Source: Scolanthus callimorphus
Lineage: Eukaryota; Cnidaria; Anthozoa; Actiniaria; Edwardsiidae
Direction of reading: 5' to 3'
DNA length: 64,000 bases
NCBI GenBank assembly: GCA_033964015.1
Contig: CM066917.1
Location: 62,001 to 126,000, forward strand
This document shows, one piece after another, positions 43,701-58,120 of the stretch. The notes beneath the pieces were generated by a model. The model was given only the letters and a program-made list of their open reading frames with translations. It was not told the DNA's origin and did not search any database. Position numbers and translations under genes: made by a program. Each line of letters starts with the position of its first letter. The stretch's first letter is position 1.

Positions 43701-44484
43701 TCTGGAAATGGCTGAAACAAATGCGATACAAGGTGTAAGAACTCTTTTTGCTAATAATAAAAAAATACAAGGACATTAAGTTCCTGTTATAAACTTTTTC
43801 TTCCTCCAATGGCACTATTGCCTACAAGGGAGGATGTCACGAGAAGCGATTGCTAGACAGACTCAATATTCCTAATGTCAACTTAGAGGATTATGGGTGC
43901 CTCAAGTTTGATGTTCTTTCTAATCAATATGCTCAAGAAGATGATATGAACTTTTTATTTGATATGTCTGCTTCAAGTTGTGGTTTTCACATACTGTCCT
44001 CGGTGGGCACAGCCTATCATTGCCCACGTGTTGAGGTAACTGTATTCTGGAAATGGCTGAAACAAATGCGATACAAGGTGTAAGAACTCTTTTTGCTAAT
44101 AATAAAAAAATACAAGGACATTAAGTTGCCTACAAGGGAGGATGTCACGAGAAGCGATTGCTAGACAGACTCAATATTCCTAATGTCAACTTAGAGGATT
44201 ATGGGTGCCTCAAGTTTGATGTTCTTTTCAATCAATATGCTCAAGAAGATGATATGAACACTTTATTTGATATGTCTGCTTCAAGTTGTGGTTTTCACAT
44301 ACTGTCCTCGGTGGGCACAGCCTATCATTGCCCACGTGTTGAGGTAACTGTATTCTGGAAATGGCTGAAACAAATGCGATACAAGGTGTAAGAACTCTTT
44401 TTGCTAATAATAAAAAAGTACAAGGACATTAAGTTACTGTTATAAACTTTTTCTTCTTCCAATCAATATGCTCAAGAAGCTGAT
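40759..44484 (+). repeat. Higher-order satellite block, long type (L1)
   Basis: 3,726 bp: a partial unit starting GAACTTTTTATTTG, units at 40970, 41315 (GATTATAGGTGCC variant), 41660, 41968 (TCAAGATGTGG variant), a recombinant partial unit at about 42274, then 42507, 42852 (CTCGAGTTTG), 43197, 43505, 43850 and 44158. The same ordered series of variants is repeated in L2 and L3. Confidence 0.9.
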
Positions 44485-45557
44485 AATATATAGATTTAGC
44501 CACTGGCTAAAAGCGGAGCTCGTGGTTATAAAATTTTCTATGTGAATGAAAGGGATTCCCATGTGTACATGGTTTATATGGTTGCTTTAGAGTCGTCCCT
44601 TCGCGAGATATTATTTTTCCAAGCATAGATGACGTCATCGATGACGTTATATCACGTGACTACTTCATTTCGCTTATCTGGTGGTCTAGACTACACTACC
44701 CAAGTTTGGTTGTCTTAGAGTCTTCCCTTCACGAGATATTCATTTTTCAAACATAGATGACGTCATCGATGACGTCATATCACGTGACCACTTCATTTCG
44801 CTCATCTGGTGGCCTAGACTATACTACCCAAGTTTGGTTCTTTTAGTCTTCCCTTCACGAGATATTATTTTTCAAGCATAGATGACGTCATATCACGTGA
44901 CCACTTCATTTCGCTCATCTGGTGGTCTAGGCTACACTACCCTAGTTTGGTTGTTTTAGAGTCTTCCCTTCACGTGATATTCATTTTTTAAGCATAGATG
45001 ACGTCATCGATGACGTCATATCACGTGACCACTTCATTTCGCTCACCTGGTGACCTAGACTACACTACCAAAGTTTGGTTGTCTTAGAGTCTTCCTTCAC
45101 GAGATATTCATTTTTCAATCACTGATGACGTCATCGATGACGTCACATCACGTGTCCAGGTTACAGCACCCCCCTTGTATCATAGACAAAATATCCTAAG
45201 TATGGTTGTCTTAGCGTGTTCCCTTGAGGAGATATATTCTTTGCATACCACAGGGTTCCCATGTGTACACGGACGACGGACGGACGGCGTACGCTATAGG
45301 TTTAATACCAGAAAAATAAACAAAAATCATATCTCCCGAAGGGTAGCTTCTATAGAAGCCAAACTTGGACAAACTTTCAAAGATCATAAGAGGAACTTTA
45401 TACCAAAGTCACGTGCCCTTACGTCATCAATGACGTCACCAAAAAGATCCATAATGCCCGTGACGTTCAAAAATCAACTCTATAGTATATTATACGTTTT
45501 TCCCTTAGGTATGGTGCACCGCTTGCGCGGGCCTTCGGCCCGCGCTGGAGCTCCGCT
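44485..45557 (+). mobile_element. 1.1-kb non-autonomous element, copy 2 (deletion subtype)
   Basis: Same ends and insertion junctions as copy 1. The third internal palindrome has lost 12 bp, leaving GATGACGTCATATCACGTG. The preceding spacer has AAAAAAGTACAAGG, where copies of the full subtype have AAAAAAATACAAGG. Confidence 0.55.
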
Positions 45558-47436
45558 ATGAACTTTTTATTTGATATGTCTGCTTCAAGTTGTGGTTTTC
45601 ACATACTGTCCTCGGTGGGCACAGCCTATCATTGCCCACGTGTTGAGGTAACTGTATTCTGGAAATGGCTGAAACAAATGCGATACAAGGTGTAAGAACT
45701 CTTTTTGCTAATAATAAAAAATACAAGGACATTAAGTTACCGTTATAAACTTTTTCTTCTTCCAATGGCACTATTGCCTACAAGGGAGGATGTCACGAGA
45801 AGCGATTGCTAGACAGACTCAATATTCCTAATGTCAACTTAGAGGATTATGGGTGCCTCGAGTTTGATGTTCGTTTCAATCAATATGCTCAAGAAGATGA
45901 TATGAACTTTTTATTTGATATGTCTGCTTCAAGTTGTGGTTTTCACATACTGTCCTCGGTGGGCACAGCCTATCATTGCCCACGTGTTGAGGTAACTGCA
46001 TTCTGGAAATGGCTGAAACAAATGCGATACAAGGTGTAAGAACTCTTTTTGCTAATAATAAAAAATACAAGGACATTAAGTTAGTGTTATAAACTTTTTC
46101 TTCTTCCAATGGCACTATTGCCTACAAGGGAGGATGTCACGAGAAGCGATTGCTAGACAGACTCAATATTCCTAATGTCAACTTAGAGGATTATGGGTGC
46201 CTCAAGTTTGATGTTCTTTTCAATCAATATGCTCAAGAAGATGATATGAACTTTTTATTTGATATGTCTGCTTCAAGTTGTGGTTTTCACATACTGTCCT
46301 CGGTGGGCACAGCCTATCATTGCCCACGTGTTGAGGTAACTGTATTCTGGAAATGGCTGAAACAAATGCGATACAAGGTGTAAGAACTCTTTTTGCTAAT
46401 AATAAAAAAATACAAGGACATTAAGTTGCCTACAAGGGAGGATGTCACGAGAAGCGATTGCTAGACAGACTCAATATTCCTAATGTCAACTTAGAGGATT
46501 ATGGGTGCCTCAAGTTTGATGTTCTTTTCAATCAATATGCTCAAGAAGATGATATGAACATTTTATTTGATATGTCTGCTTCAAGTTGTGGTTTTCACAT
46601 ACTGTCCTCGGTGGGCACAGCCTATCATTGCCCACGTGTTGAGGTAACTGTATTCTGGAAATGGCTGAAACAAATGCGATACAAGGTGTAAGAACTCTTT
46701 TTGCTAATAATAAAAAAATACAAGGACATTAAGTTACTGTTATAAACTTTTTCTTCCTCCAATGGCACTATTGCCTACAAGGGAGGATGTCACGAGAAGC
46801 GATTGCTAGACAGACTCAATATTCCTAATGTCAACTTAGAGGATTATGGGTGCCTCAAGTTGGATGTTCTTTCTAATCAATATGCTCAAGAAGATGATAT
46901 GAACTTTTTATTTGATATGTCTGCTTCAAGTTGTGGTTTTCACATACTGTCCTCGGTGGGCACAGCCTATCATTGCCCACGTGTTGAGGTAACTGTATTC
47001 TGGAAATGGCTGAAACAAATGCGATACAAGGTGTAAGAACTCTTTTTGCTAATAATAAAAAATACAAGGACATTAAGTTGCCTACAAGGGAGGATGTCAC
47101 GAGAAGCGATTGCTAGACAGACTCAATATTCCTAATGTCAACTTAGAGGATTATGGGTGCCTCAAGTTTGATGTTCTTTTCAATCAATATGCTCAAGAAG
47201 ATGATATGAACACTTTATTTGATATGTCTGCTTCAAGTTGTGGTTTTCACATACTGTCCTCGGTGGGCACAGCCTATCATTGCCCACGTGTTGAGGTAAC
47301 TGTATTCTGGAAATGGCTGAAACAAATGCGATACAAGGTGTAAGAACTCTTTTTGCTAATAATAAAAAAATACAAGGACATTAAGTTACTGTTATAAACT
47401 TTTTCTTCTTCCAATCAATATGCTCAAGAAGCTGAT
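45558..47436 (+). repeat. Higher-order satellite block, short type (S1)
   Basis: 1,879 bp: a partial unit, then units at 45806 (CTCGAGTTTG), 46150, 46458, 46803 and 47110. It equals the long block minus about 1,846 bp (from the first full unit through the one before CTCGAGTTTG), as expected from unequal crossing over between units. Confidence 0.9.
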
Positions 47437-48519
47437 AATATATAGATTTAGCCACTGGCTAAAAGCGGAGCTCGTGGTTATAATTTTCTATGTGAATGAA
47501 AGGGATTCCCATGTGTACATGGTTTATATGGTTGCTTTAGAGTCGTCCCTTCGCGAGATATTAATTTTTCCAAGCATAGATGACGTCATCGATGACGTTA
47601 TATCACGTGACTACTTCATTTCGCTTATCTGGTGGTCTAGACTACACTACCCAAGTTTGGTTGTCTTAGAGTCTTCCCTTCACGAGATATTCATTTTTCA
47701 AACATAGATGACGTCATCGATGACGTCATATCACGTGACCACTTCATTTCGCTCATCTGGTGGCCTAGACTATACTACCCAAGTTTGGTTCTTTTAGTCT
47801 TCCCTTCACGAGATATTAATTTTTCAAGCATAGATGACGTCATCGATGACGTCATATCACGTGACCACTTCATTTCGCTCATCTGGTGGTCTAGGCTACA
47901 CTACCCTAGTTTGGTTGTTTTAGAGTCTTCCCTTCACGTGATATTCATTTTTAAGCATAGATGACGTCATCGATGACGTCATATCACGTGACCACTTCAT
48001 TTCGCTCACCTGGTGACCTAGACTACACTACCAAAGTTTGGTTGTCTTAGAGTCTTCCCTTCACGAGATATTCATTTTTCAATCACTGATGACGTCATCG
48101 ATGACGTCACATCACGTGTCCAGGTTACAGCACCCCCTTGTATCATAGACAAAATATCCTAAGTATGGTTGTCTTAGCGTGTTCCCTTGAGGAGATATAT
48201 TCTTTGCATACCACAGGGTTCCCATGTGTACACGGACGACGGACGGACGGCGTACGCTATAGGTTTAATACCAGAAAAATAAACAAAAATCATATCTCCC
48301 GAAGGGTAGCTTCTATAGAAGCCAAACTTGGACAAACTTTCAAAGATCATAAGAGGAACTTTATACCAAAGTCACGTGCCCTTACGTCATCAATGACGTC
48401 ACCAAAAAGATCCATAATGCCCGTGACGTTCAAAATCAACTCTATAGTATATTATACGTTTTTCCCTTAGGTATGGTGCACCGCTTGCGCGGGCCTTCGG
48501 CCCGCGCTGGAGCTCCGCT
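47437..48519 (+). mobile_element. 1.1-kb non-autonomous element, copy 3 (full subtype)
   Basis: Same structure as copy 1, with all five palindrome positions intact. It differs from the others by small indels in A or T runs. Confidence 0.55.
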
Positions 48520-51500
48520 ATGAACTTTTTATTTGATATGTCTGCTTCAAGTTGTGGTTTTCACATACTGTCCTCGGTGGGCACAGCCTATCATTGCCCA
48601 CGTGTTGAGGTAACTGTATTCTGGAAATGGCTGAAACAAATCCGATACAAGGTGTAAGAACTCTTTTTGCTAATAATAAAAAAATACAAGGACATTAAGT
48701 TGCCTACAAGGGAGGATGTCACGAGAAGCGATTGCTAGACAGACTCAATATTCCTAATGTCAACTTAGAGGATTATGGGTGCCTCAAGTTTGATGTTCTT
48801 TTCAATCAATATGCTCAAGAAGATGATATGAACTTTTTATTTGATATGTCTGCTTCAAGTTGTGGTTTTCACATACTGTCCTCGGTGGGCACAGCCTATC
48901 ATTGCCCACGTGTTGAGGTAACTGTATTCTGGAAATGGCTGAAACAAATGCGATACAAGGTGTAAGAACTCTTTTGCTAATAATAAAAAATACAAGGACA
49001 TTAAGTTACCGTTATAAACTTTTTCTTCTTCCAATGGCACTATTGCCTACAAGGGAGGATGTCACGAGAAGCGATTGCTAGACAGACTCAATATTCCTAA
49101 TGTCAACTTAGAGGATTATAGGTGCCTCAAGTTTGATGTTCGTTTCAATCAATATGCTCAAGAAGATGATATGAACTTTTTATTTGATATGTCTGCTTCA
49201 AGTTGTGGTTTTCACATACTGTCCTCGGTGGGCACAGCCTATCATTGCCCACGTGTTGAGGTAACTGCATTCTGGAAATGGCTGAAACAAATGCGATACA
49301 AGGTGTAAGAACTCTTTTTGCTAATAATAAAAAAATACAAGGACATTAAGTTAGTGTTATAAACTTTTTCTTCTTCCAATGGCACTATTGCCTACAAGGG
49401 AGGATGTCACGAGAAGCGATTGCTAGACAGACTCAATATTCCTAATGTCAACTTAGAGGATTATGGGTGCCTCAAGTTTGATGTTCTTTTCAATCAATAT
49501 GCTCAAGAAGATGATATGAACTTTTTATTTGATATGTCTGCTTCAAGTTGTGGTTTTCACATACTGTCCTCGGTGGGCACAGCCTATCATTGCCCACGTG
49601 TTGAGGTAACTGTATTCTGGAAATGGCTGAAACAAATGCGATACAAGGTGTAAGAACTCTTTTTGCTAATAATAAAAAAATACAAGGACATTAAGTTGCC
49701 TACAAGGGAGGATGTCACGAGAAGCGATTGCTAGACAGACTCAATATTCCTAATGTCAACTTAGAGGATTATGGGTGCCTCAAGTTTGATGTTCTTTTCA
49801 ATCAATATGCTCAAGAAGATGATATGAACATTTTATTTGATATGTCTGCTTCAAGATGTGGTTTTCACATACTGTCCTCGGTGGGCACAGCCTATCATTG
49901 CCCACGTGTTGAGGTAACTGTATTCTGGAAATGGCTGAAACAAATGCGATACAAGGTGTAACAACTCTTTTTGCTAATAATAAAAAAATACAAGGACATT
50001 AAGTTACTGTTATAAACTTTTTCTTCTTCCAATCAATATGCTCAAGAAGATGATATGAACTTTTTATTTGATATGTCTGCTTCAAGTTGTGGTTTTCACA
50101 TACTGTCCTCGGTGGGCACAGCCTATCATTGCCCACGTGTTGAGGTAACTGTATTCTGGAAATGGCTGAAACAAATGCGATACAAGGTGTAAGAACTCTT
50201 TTTGCTAATAATAAAAAAATACAAGGACATTAAGTTGCCTACAAGGGAGGATGTCACGAGAAGCGATTGCTAGACAGACTCAATATTCCTAATGTCAACT
50301 TAGAGGATTATGGATGCCTCAAGTTTGATGTTCTTTTCAATCAATATGCTCAAGAAGATGATATGAACTTTTTATTTGATATGTCTGCTTCAAGTTGTGG
50401 TTTTCACATACTGTCCTCGGTGGGCACAGCCTATCATTGCCCACGTGTTGAGGTAACTGTATTCTGGAAATGGCTGAAACAAATGCGATACAAGGTGTAA
50501 GAACTCTTTTTGCTAATAATAAAAAAATACAAGGACATTAAGTTACCGTTATAAACTTTTTCTTCTTCCAATGGCACTATTGCCTACAAGGGAGGATGTC
50601 ACGAGAAGCGATTGCTAGACAGACTCAATATTCCTAATGTCAACTTAGAGGATTATGGGTGCCTCGAGTTTGATGTTCGTTTCAATCAATATGCTCAAGA
50701 AGATGATATGAACTTTTTATTTGATATGTCTGCTTCAAGTTGTGGTTTTCACATACTGTCCTCGGTGGGCACAGCCTATCATTGCCCACGTGTTGAGGTA
50801 ACTGCATTCTGGAAATGGCTGAAACAAATGCGATACAAGGTGTAAGAACTCTTTTTGCTAATAATAAAAAAATACAAGGACATTAAGTTAGTGTTATAAA
50901 CTTTTTCTTCTTCCAATGGCACTATTGCCTACAAGGGAGGATGTCACGAGAAGCGATTGCTAGACAGACTCAATATTCCTAATGTCAACTTAGAGGATTA
51001 TGGATGCCTCAAGTTTGATGTTCTTTTCAATCAATATGCTCAAGAAGATGATATGAACTTTTTATTTGATATGTCTGCTTCAAGTTGTGGTTTTCACATA
51101 CTGTCCTCGGTGGGCACAGCCTATCATTGCCCACGTGTTGAGGTAACTGTATTCTGGAAATGGCTGAAACAAATGCGATACAAGGTGTAAGAACTCTTTT
51201 TGCTAATAATAAAAAATACAAGGACATTAAGTTGCCTACAAGGGAGGATGTCACGAGAAGCGATTGCTAGACAGACTCAATATTCCTAATGTCAACTTAG
51301 AGGATTATGGGTGCCTCAAGTTTGATGTTCTTTTCAATCAATATGCTCAAGAAGATGATATGAACATTTTATTTGATATGTCTGCTTCAAGTTGTGGTTT
51401 TCACATACTGTCCTCGGTGGGCACAGCCTATCATTGCCCACGTGTTGAGGTAACTGTATTCTGGAAATGGCTGAAACAAATGCGATACAAGGTGTAAGAA

Positions 51501-52243
51501 CTCTTTTTGCTAATAATAAAAAAATACAAGGACATTAAGTTACTGTTATAAACTTTTTCTTCCTCCAATGGCACTATTGCCTACAAGGGAGGATGTCACG
51601 AGAAGCGATTGCTAGACAGACTCAATATTCCTAATGTCAACTTAGAGGATTATGGGTGCCTCAAGTTTGATGTTCTTTCTAATCAATATGCTCAAGAAGA
51701 TGATATGAACTTTTTATTTGATATGTCTGCTTCAAGTTGTGGTTTTCACATACTGTCCTCGGTGGGCACAGCCTATCATTGCCCACGTGTTGAGGTAACT
51801 GTATTCTGGAAATGGCTGAAACAAATGCGATACAAGGTGTAAGAACTCTTTTTGCTAATAATAAAAAAATACAAGGACATTAAGTTGCCTACAAGGGAGG
51901 ATGTCACGAGAAGCGATTGCTAGACAGACTCAATATTCCTAATGTCAACTTAGAGGATTATGGGTGCCTCAAGTTTGATGTTCTTTTCAATCAATATGCT
52001 CAAGAAGATGATATGAACACTTTATTTGATATGTCTGCTTCAAGTTGTGGTTTTCACATACTGTCCTCGGTGGGCACAGCCTATCATTGCCCACGTGTTG
52101 AGGTAACTGTATTCTGGAAATGGCTGAAACAAATGCGATACAAGGTGTAAGAACTCTTTTTGCTAATAATAAAAAAGTACAAGGACATTAAGTTACTGTT
52201 ATAAACTTTTTCTTCTTCCAATCAATATGCTCAAGAAGCTGAT
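48520..52243 (+). repeat. Higher-order satellite block, long type (L2)
   Basis: 3,724 bp with the same unit order as L1: 48732, 49075, 49420, 49728, a partial at about 50034, 50267, 50612, 50957, 51264, 51609 and 51917. Divergence from L1 is a few bases, mostly in homopolymers. Confidence 0.9.
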
Positions 52244-53319
52244 AATATATAGATTTAGCCACTGGCTAAAAGCGGAGCTCGTGGTTATAAAATTTTCTAT
52301 GTGAATGAAAGGGATTCCCATGTGTACATGGTTTATATGGTTGCTTTAGAGTCGTCCCTTCGCGAGATATTAATTTTTCCAAGCATAGATGACGTCATCG
52401 ATGACGTTATATCACGTGACTACTTCATTTCGCTTATCTGGTGGTCTAGACTACACTACCCAAGTTTGGTTGTCTTAGAGTCTTCCCTTCACGAGATATT
52501 CATTTTTCAAACATAGATGACGTCATCGATGACGTCATATCACGTGACCACTTCATTTCGCTCATCTGGTGGCCTAGACTATACTACCCAAGTTTGGTTC
52601 TTTTAGTCTTCCCTTCACGAGATATTAATTTTTCAAGCATAGATGACGTCATATCACGTGACCACTTCATTTCGCTCATCTGGTGGTCTAGGCTACACTA
52701 CCCTAGTTTGGTTGTTTTAGAGTCTTCCCTTCACGTGATATTCATTTTTAAGCATAGATGACGTCATCGATGACGTCATATCACGTGACCACTTCATTTC
52801 GCTCACCTGGTGACCTAGACTACACTACCAAAGTTTGGTTGTCTTAGAGTCTTCCCTTCACGAGATATTCATTTTTCAATCACTGATGACGTCATCGATG
52901 ACGTCACATCACGTGTCCAGGTTACAGCACCCCCCTTGTATCATAGACAAAATATCCTAAGTATGGTTGTCTTAGCGTGTTCCCTTGAGGAGATATATTC
53001 TTTGCATACCACAGGGTTCCCATGTGTACACGGACGACGGACGGACGGCGTACGCTATAGGTTTAATACCAGAAAAATAAACAAAAAATCATATCTCCCG
53101 AAGGGTAGCTTCTATAGAAGCCAAACTTGGACAAACTTTCAAAGATCATAAGAGGAACTTTATACCAAAGTCACGTGCCCTTACGTCATCAATGACGTCA
53201 CCAAAAAGATCCATAATGCCCGTGACGTTCAAAAATCAACTCTATAGTATATTATACGTTTTTCCCTTAGGTATGGTGCACCGCTTGCGCGGGCCTTCGG
53301 CCCGCGCTGGAGCTCCGCT
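52244..53319 (+). mobile_element. 1.1-kb non-autonomous element, copy 4 (deletion subtype)
   Basis: Carries the same 12-bp loss in the third palindrome as copy 2 and is preceded by the same GTACAAGG marker. Confidence 0.55.
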
Positions 53320-56300
53320 ATGAACTTTTTATTTGATATGTCTGCTTCAAGTTGTGGTTTTCACATACTGTCCTCGGTGGGCACAGCCTATCATTGCCCA
53401 CGTGTTGAGGTAACTGTATTCTGGAAATGGCTGAAACAAATCCGATACAAGGTGTAAGAACTCTTTTTGCTAATAATAAAAAAATACAAGGACATTAAGT
53501 TGCCTACAAGGGAGGATGTCACGAGAAGCGATTGCTAGACAGACTCAATATTCCTAATGTCAACTTAGAGGATTATGGGTGCCTCAAGTTTGATGTTCTT
53601 TTCAATCAATATGCTCAAGAAGATGATATGAACTTTTTATTTGATATGTCTGCTTCAAGTTGTGGTTTTCACATACTGTCCTCGGTGGGCACAGCCTATC
53701 ATTGCCCACGTGTTGAGGTAACTGTATTCTGGAAATGGCTGAAACAAATGCGATACAAGGTGTAAGAACTCTTTTTGCTAATAATAAAAAAATACAAGGA
53801 CATTAAGTTACCGTTATAAACTTTTTCTTCTTCCAATGGCACTATTGCCTACAAGGGAGGATGTCACGAGAAGCGATTGCTAGACAGACTCAATATTCCT
53901 AATGTCAACTTAGAGGATTATAGGTGCCTCAAGTTTGATGTTCGTTTCAATCAATATGCTCAAGAAGATGATATGAACTTTTTATTTGATATGTCTGCTT
54001 CAAGTTGTGGTTTTCACATACTGTCCTCGGTGGGCACAGCCTATCATTGCCCACGTGTTGAGGTAACTGCATTCTGGAAATGGCTGAAACAAATGCGATA
54101 CAAGGTGTAAGAACTCTTTTTGCTAATAATAAAAAAATACAAGGACATTAAGTTAGTGTTATAAACTTTTTCTTCTTCCAATGGCACTATTGCCTACAAG
54201 GGAGGATGTCACGAGAAGCGATTGCTAGACAGACTCAATATTCCTAATGTCAACTTAGAGGATTATGGGTGCCTCAAGTTTGATGTTCTTTTCAATCAAT
54301 ATGCTCAAGAAGATGATATGAACTTTTTATTTGATATGTCTGCTTCAAGTTGTGGTTTTCACATACTGTCCTCGGTGGGCACAGCCTATCATTGCCCACG
54401 TGTTGAGGTAACTGTATTCTGGAAATGGCTGAAACAAATGCGATACAAGGTGTAAGAACTCTTTTTGCTAATAATAAAAAAATACAAGGACATTAAGTTG
54501 CCTACAAGGGAGGATGTCACGAGAAGCGATTGCTAGACAGACTCAATATTCCTAATGTCAACTTAGAGGATTATGGGTGCCTCAAGTTTGATGTTCTTTT
54601 CAATCAATATGCTCAAGAAGATGATATGAACATTTTATTTGATATGTCTGCTTCAAGATGTGGTTTTCACATACTGTCCTCGGTGGGCACAGCCTATCAT
54701 TGCCCACGTGTTGAGGTAACTGTATTCTGGAAATGGCTGAAACAAATGCGATACAAGGTGTAACAACTCTTTTTGCTAATAATAAAAAAATACAAGGACA
54801 TTAAGTTACTGTTATAAACTTTTTCTTCTTCCAATCAATATGCTCAAGAAGATGATATGAACTTTTTATTTGATATGTCTGCTTCAAGTTGTGGTTTTCA
54901 CATACTGTCCTCGGTGGGCACAGCCTATCATTGCCCACGTGTTGAGGTAACTGTATTCTGGAAATGGCTGAAACAAATGCGATACAAGGTGTAAGAACTC
55001 TTTTTGCTAATAATAAAAAAATACAAGGACATTAAGTTGCCTACAAGGGAGGATGTCACGAGAAGCGATTGCTAGACAGACTCAATATTCCTAATGTCAA
55101 CTTAGAGGATTATGGATGCCTCAAGTTTGATGTTCTTTTCAATCAATATGCTCAAGAAGATGATATGAACTTTTTATTTGATATGTCTGCTTCAAGTTGT
55201 GGTTTTCACATACTGTCCTCGGTGGGCACAGCCTATCATTGCCCACGTGTTGAGGTAACTGTATTCTGGAAATGGCTGAAACAAATGCGATACAAGGTGT
55301 AAGAACTCTTTTTGCTAATAATAAAAAATACAAGGACATTAAGTTACCGTTATAAACTTTTTCTTCTTCCAATGGCACTATTGCCTACAAGGGAGGATGT
55401 CACGAGAAGCGATTGCTAGACAGACTCAATATTCCTAATGTCAACTTAGAGGATTATGGGTGCCTCGAGTTTGATGTTCGTTTCAATCAATATGCTCAAG
55501 AAGATGATATGAACTTTTTATTTGATATGTCTGCTTCAAGTTGTGGTTTTCACATACTGTCCTCGGTGGGCACAGCCTATCATTGCCCACGTGTTGAGGT
55601 AACTGCATTCTGGAAATGGCTGAAACAAATGCGATACAAGGTGTAAGAACTCTTTTTGCTAATAATAAAAAAATACAAGGACATTAAGTTAGTGTTATAA
55701 ACTTTTTCTTCTTCCAATGGCACTATTGCCTACAAGGGAGGATGTCACGAGAAGCGATTGCTAGACAGACTCAATATTCCTAATGTCAACTTAGAGGATT
55801 ATGGATGCCTCAAGTTTGATGTTCTTTTCAATCAATATGCTCAAGAAGATGATATGAACTTTTTATTTGATATGTCTGCTTCAAGTTGTGGTTTTCACAT
55901 ACTGTCCTCGGTGGGCACAGCCTATCATTGCCCACGTGTTGAGGTAACTGTATTCTGGAAATGGCTGAAACAAATGCGATACAAGGTGTAAGAACTCTTT
56001 TTGCTAATAATAAAAAAATACAAGGACATTAAGTTGCCTACAAGGGAGGATGTCACGAGAAGCGATTGCTAGACAGACTCAATTTCCTAATGTCAACTTA
56101 GAGGATTATGGGTGCCTCAAGTTTGATGTTCTTTTCAATCAATATGCTCAAGAAGATGATATGAACATTTTATTTGATATGTCTGCTTCAAGTTGTGGTT
56201 TTCACATACTGTCCTCGGTGGGCACAGCCTATCATTGCCCACGTGTTGAGGTAACTGTATTCTGGAAATGGCTGAAACAAATGCGATACAAGGTGTAAGA

Positions 56301-57044
56301 ACTCTTTTTGCTAATAATAAAAAAATACAAGGACATTAAGTTACTGTTATAAACTTTTTCTTCCTCCAATGGCACTATTGCCTACAAGGGAGGATGTCAC
56401 GAGAAGCGATTGCTAGACAGACTCAATATTCCTAATGTCAACTTAGAGGATTATGGGTGCCTCAAGTTTGATGTTCTTTCTAATCAATATGCTCAAGAAG
56501 ATGATATGAACTTTTTATTTGATATGTCTGCTTCAAGTTGTGGTTTTCACATACTGTCCTCGGTGGGCACAGCCTATCATTGCCCACGTGTTGAGGTAAC
56601 TGTATTCTGGAAATGGCTGAAACAAATGCGATACAAGGTGTAAGAACTCTTTTTGCTAATAATAAAAAAATACAAGGACATTAAGTTGCCTACAAGGGAG
56701 GATGTCACGAGAAGCGATTGCTAGACAGACTCAATATTCCTAATGTCAACTTAGAGGATTATGGGTGCCTCAAGTTTGATGTTCTTTTCAATCAATATGC
56801 TCAAGAAGATGATATGAACACTTTATTTGATATGTCTGCTTCAAGTTGTGGTTTTCACATACTGTCCTCGGTGGGCACAGCCTATCATTGCCCACGTGTT
56901 GAGGTAACTGTATTCTGGAAATGGCTGAAACAAATGCGATACAAGGTGTAAGAACTCTTTTTGCTAATAATAAAAAAGTACAAGGACATTAAGTTACTGT
57001 TATAAACTTTTTCTTCTTCCAATCAATATGCTCAAGAAGCTGAT
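53320..57044 (+). repeat. Higher-order satellite block, long type (L3)
   Basis: 3,725 bp with the L unit order (53532, 53877, 54222, 54530, partial at about 54834, 55069, 55413, 55758, about 56066, 56410, 56718). One unit near 56083 has lost two bases (CTCAATTTCC instead of CTCAATATTCC). Confidence 0.9.
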
Positions 57045-58120
57045 AATATATAGATTTAGCCACTGGCTAAAAGCGGAGCTCGTGGTTATAAAATTTCTAT
57101 GTGAATGAAAGGGATTCCCATGTGTACATGGTTTATATGGTTGCTTTAGAGTCGTCCCTTCGCGAGATATTAATTTTTCCAAGCATAGATGACGTCATCG
57201 ATGACGTTATATCACGTGACTACTTCATTTCGCTTATCTGGTGGTCTAGACTACACTACCCAAGTTTGGTTGTCTTAGAGTCTTCCCTTCACGAGATATT
57301 CATTTTTCAAACATAGATGACGTCATCGATGACGTCATATCACGTGACCACTTCATTTCGCTCATCTGGTGGCCTAGACTATACTACCCAAGTTTGGTTC
57401 TTTTAGTCTTCCCTTCACGAGATATTAATTTTTCAAGCATAGATGACGTCATATCACGTGACCACTTCATTTCGCTCATCTGGTGGTCTAGGCTACACTA
57501 CCCTAGTTTGGTTGTTTTAGAGTCTTCCCTTCACGTGATATTCATTTTTTAAGCATAGATGACGTCATCGATGACGTCATATCACGTGACCACTTCATTT
57601 CGCTCACCTGGTGACCTAGACTACACTACCAAAGTTTGGTTGTCTTAGAGTCTTCCCTTCACGAGATATTCATTTTTCAATCACTGATGACGTCATCGAT
57701 GACGTCACATCACGTGTCCAGGTTACAGCACCCCCCTTGTATCATAGACAAAATATCCTAAGTATGGTTGTCTTAGCGTGTTCCCTTGAGGAGATATATT
57801 CTTTGCATACCACAGGGTTCCCATGTGTACACGGACGACGGACGGACGGCGTACGCTATAGGTTTAATACCAGAAAAATAAACAAAAAATCATATCTCCC
57901 GAAGGGTAGCTTCTATAGAAGCCAAACTTGGACAAACTTTCAAAGATCATAAGAGGAACTTTATACCAAAGTCACGTGCCCTTACGTCATCAATGACGTC
58001 ACCAAAAAGATCCATAATGCCCGTGACGTTCAAAAATCAACTCTATAGTATATTATACGTTTTTCCCTTAGGTATGGTGCACCGCTTGCGCGGGCCTTCG
58101 GCCCGCGCTGGAGCTCCGCT
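57045..58120 (+). mobile_element. 1.1-kb non-autonomous element, copy 5 (deletion subtype)
   Basis: Same ends and the same 12-bp loss as copies 2 and 4, again preceded by a long block and the GTACAAGG marker. Confidence 0.55.
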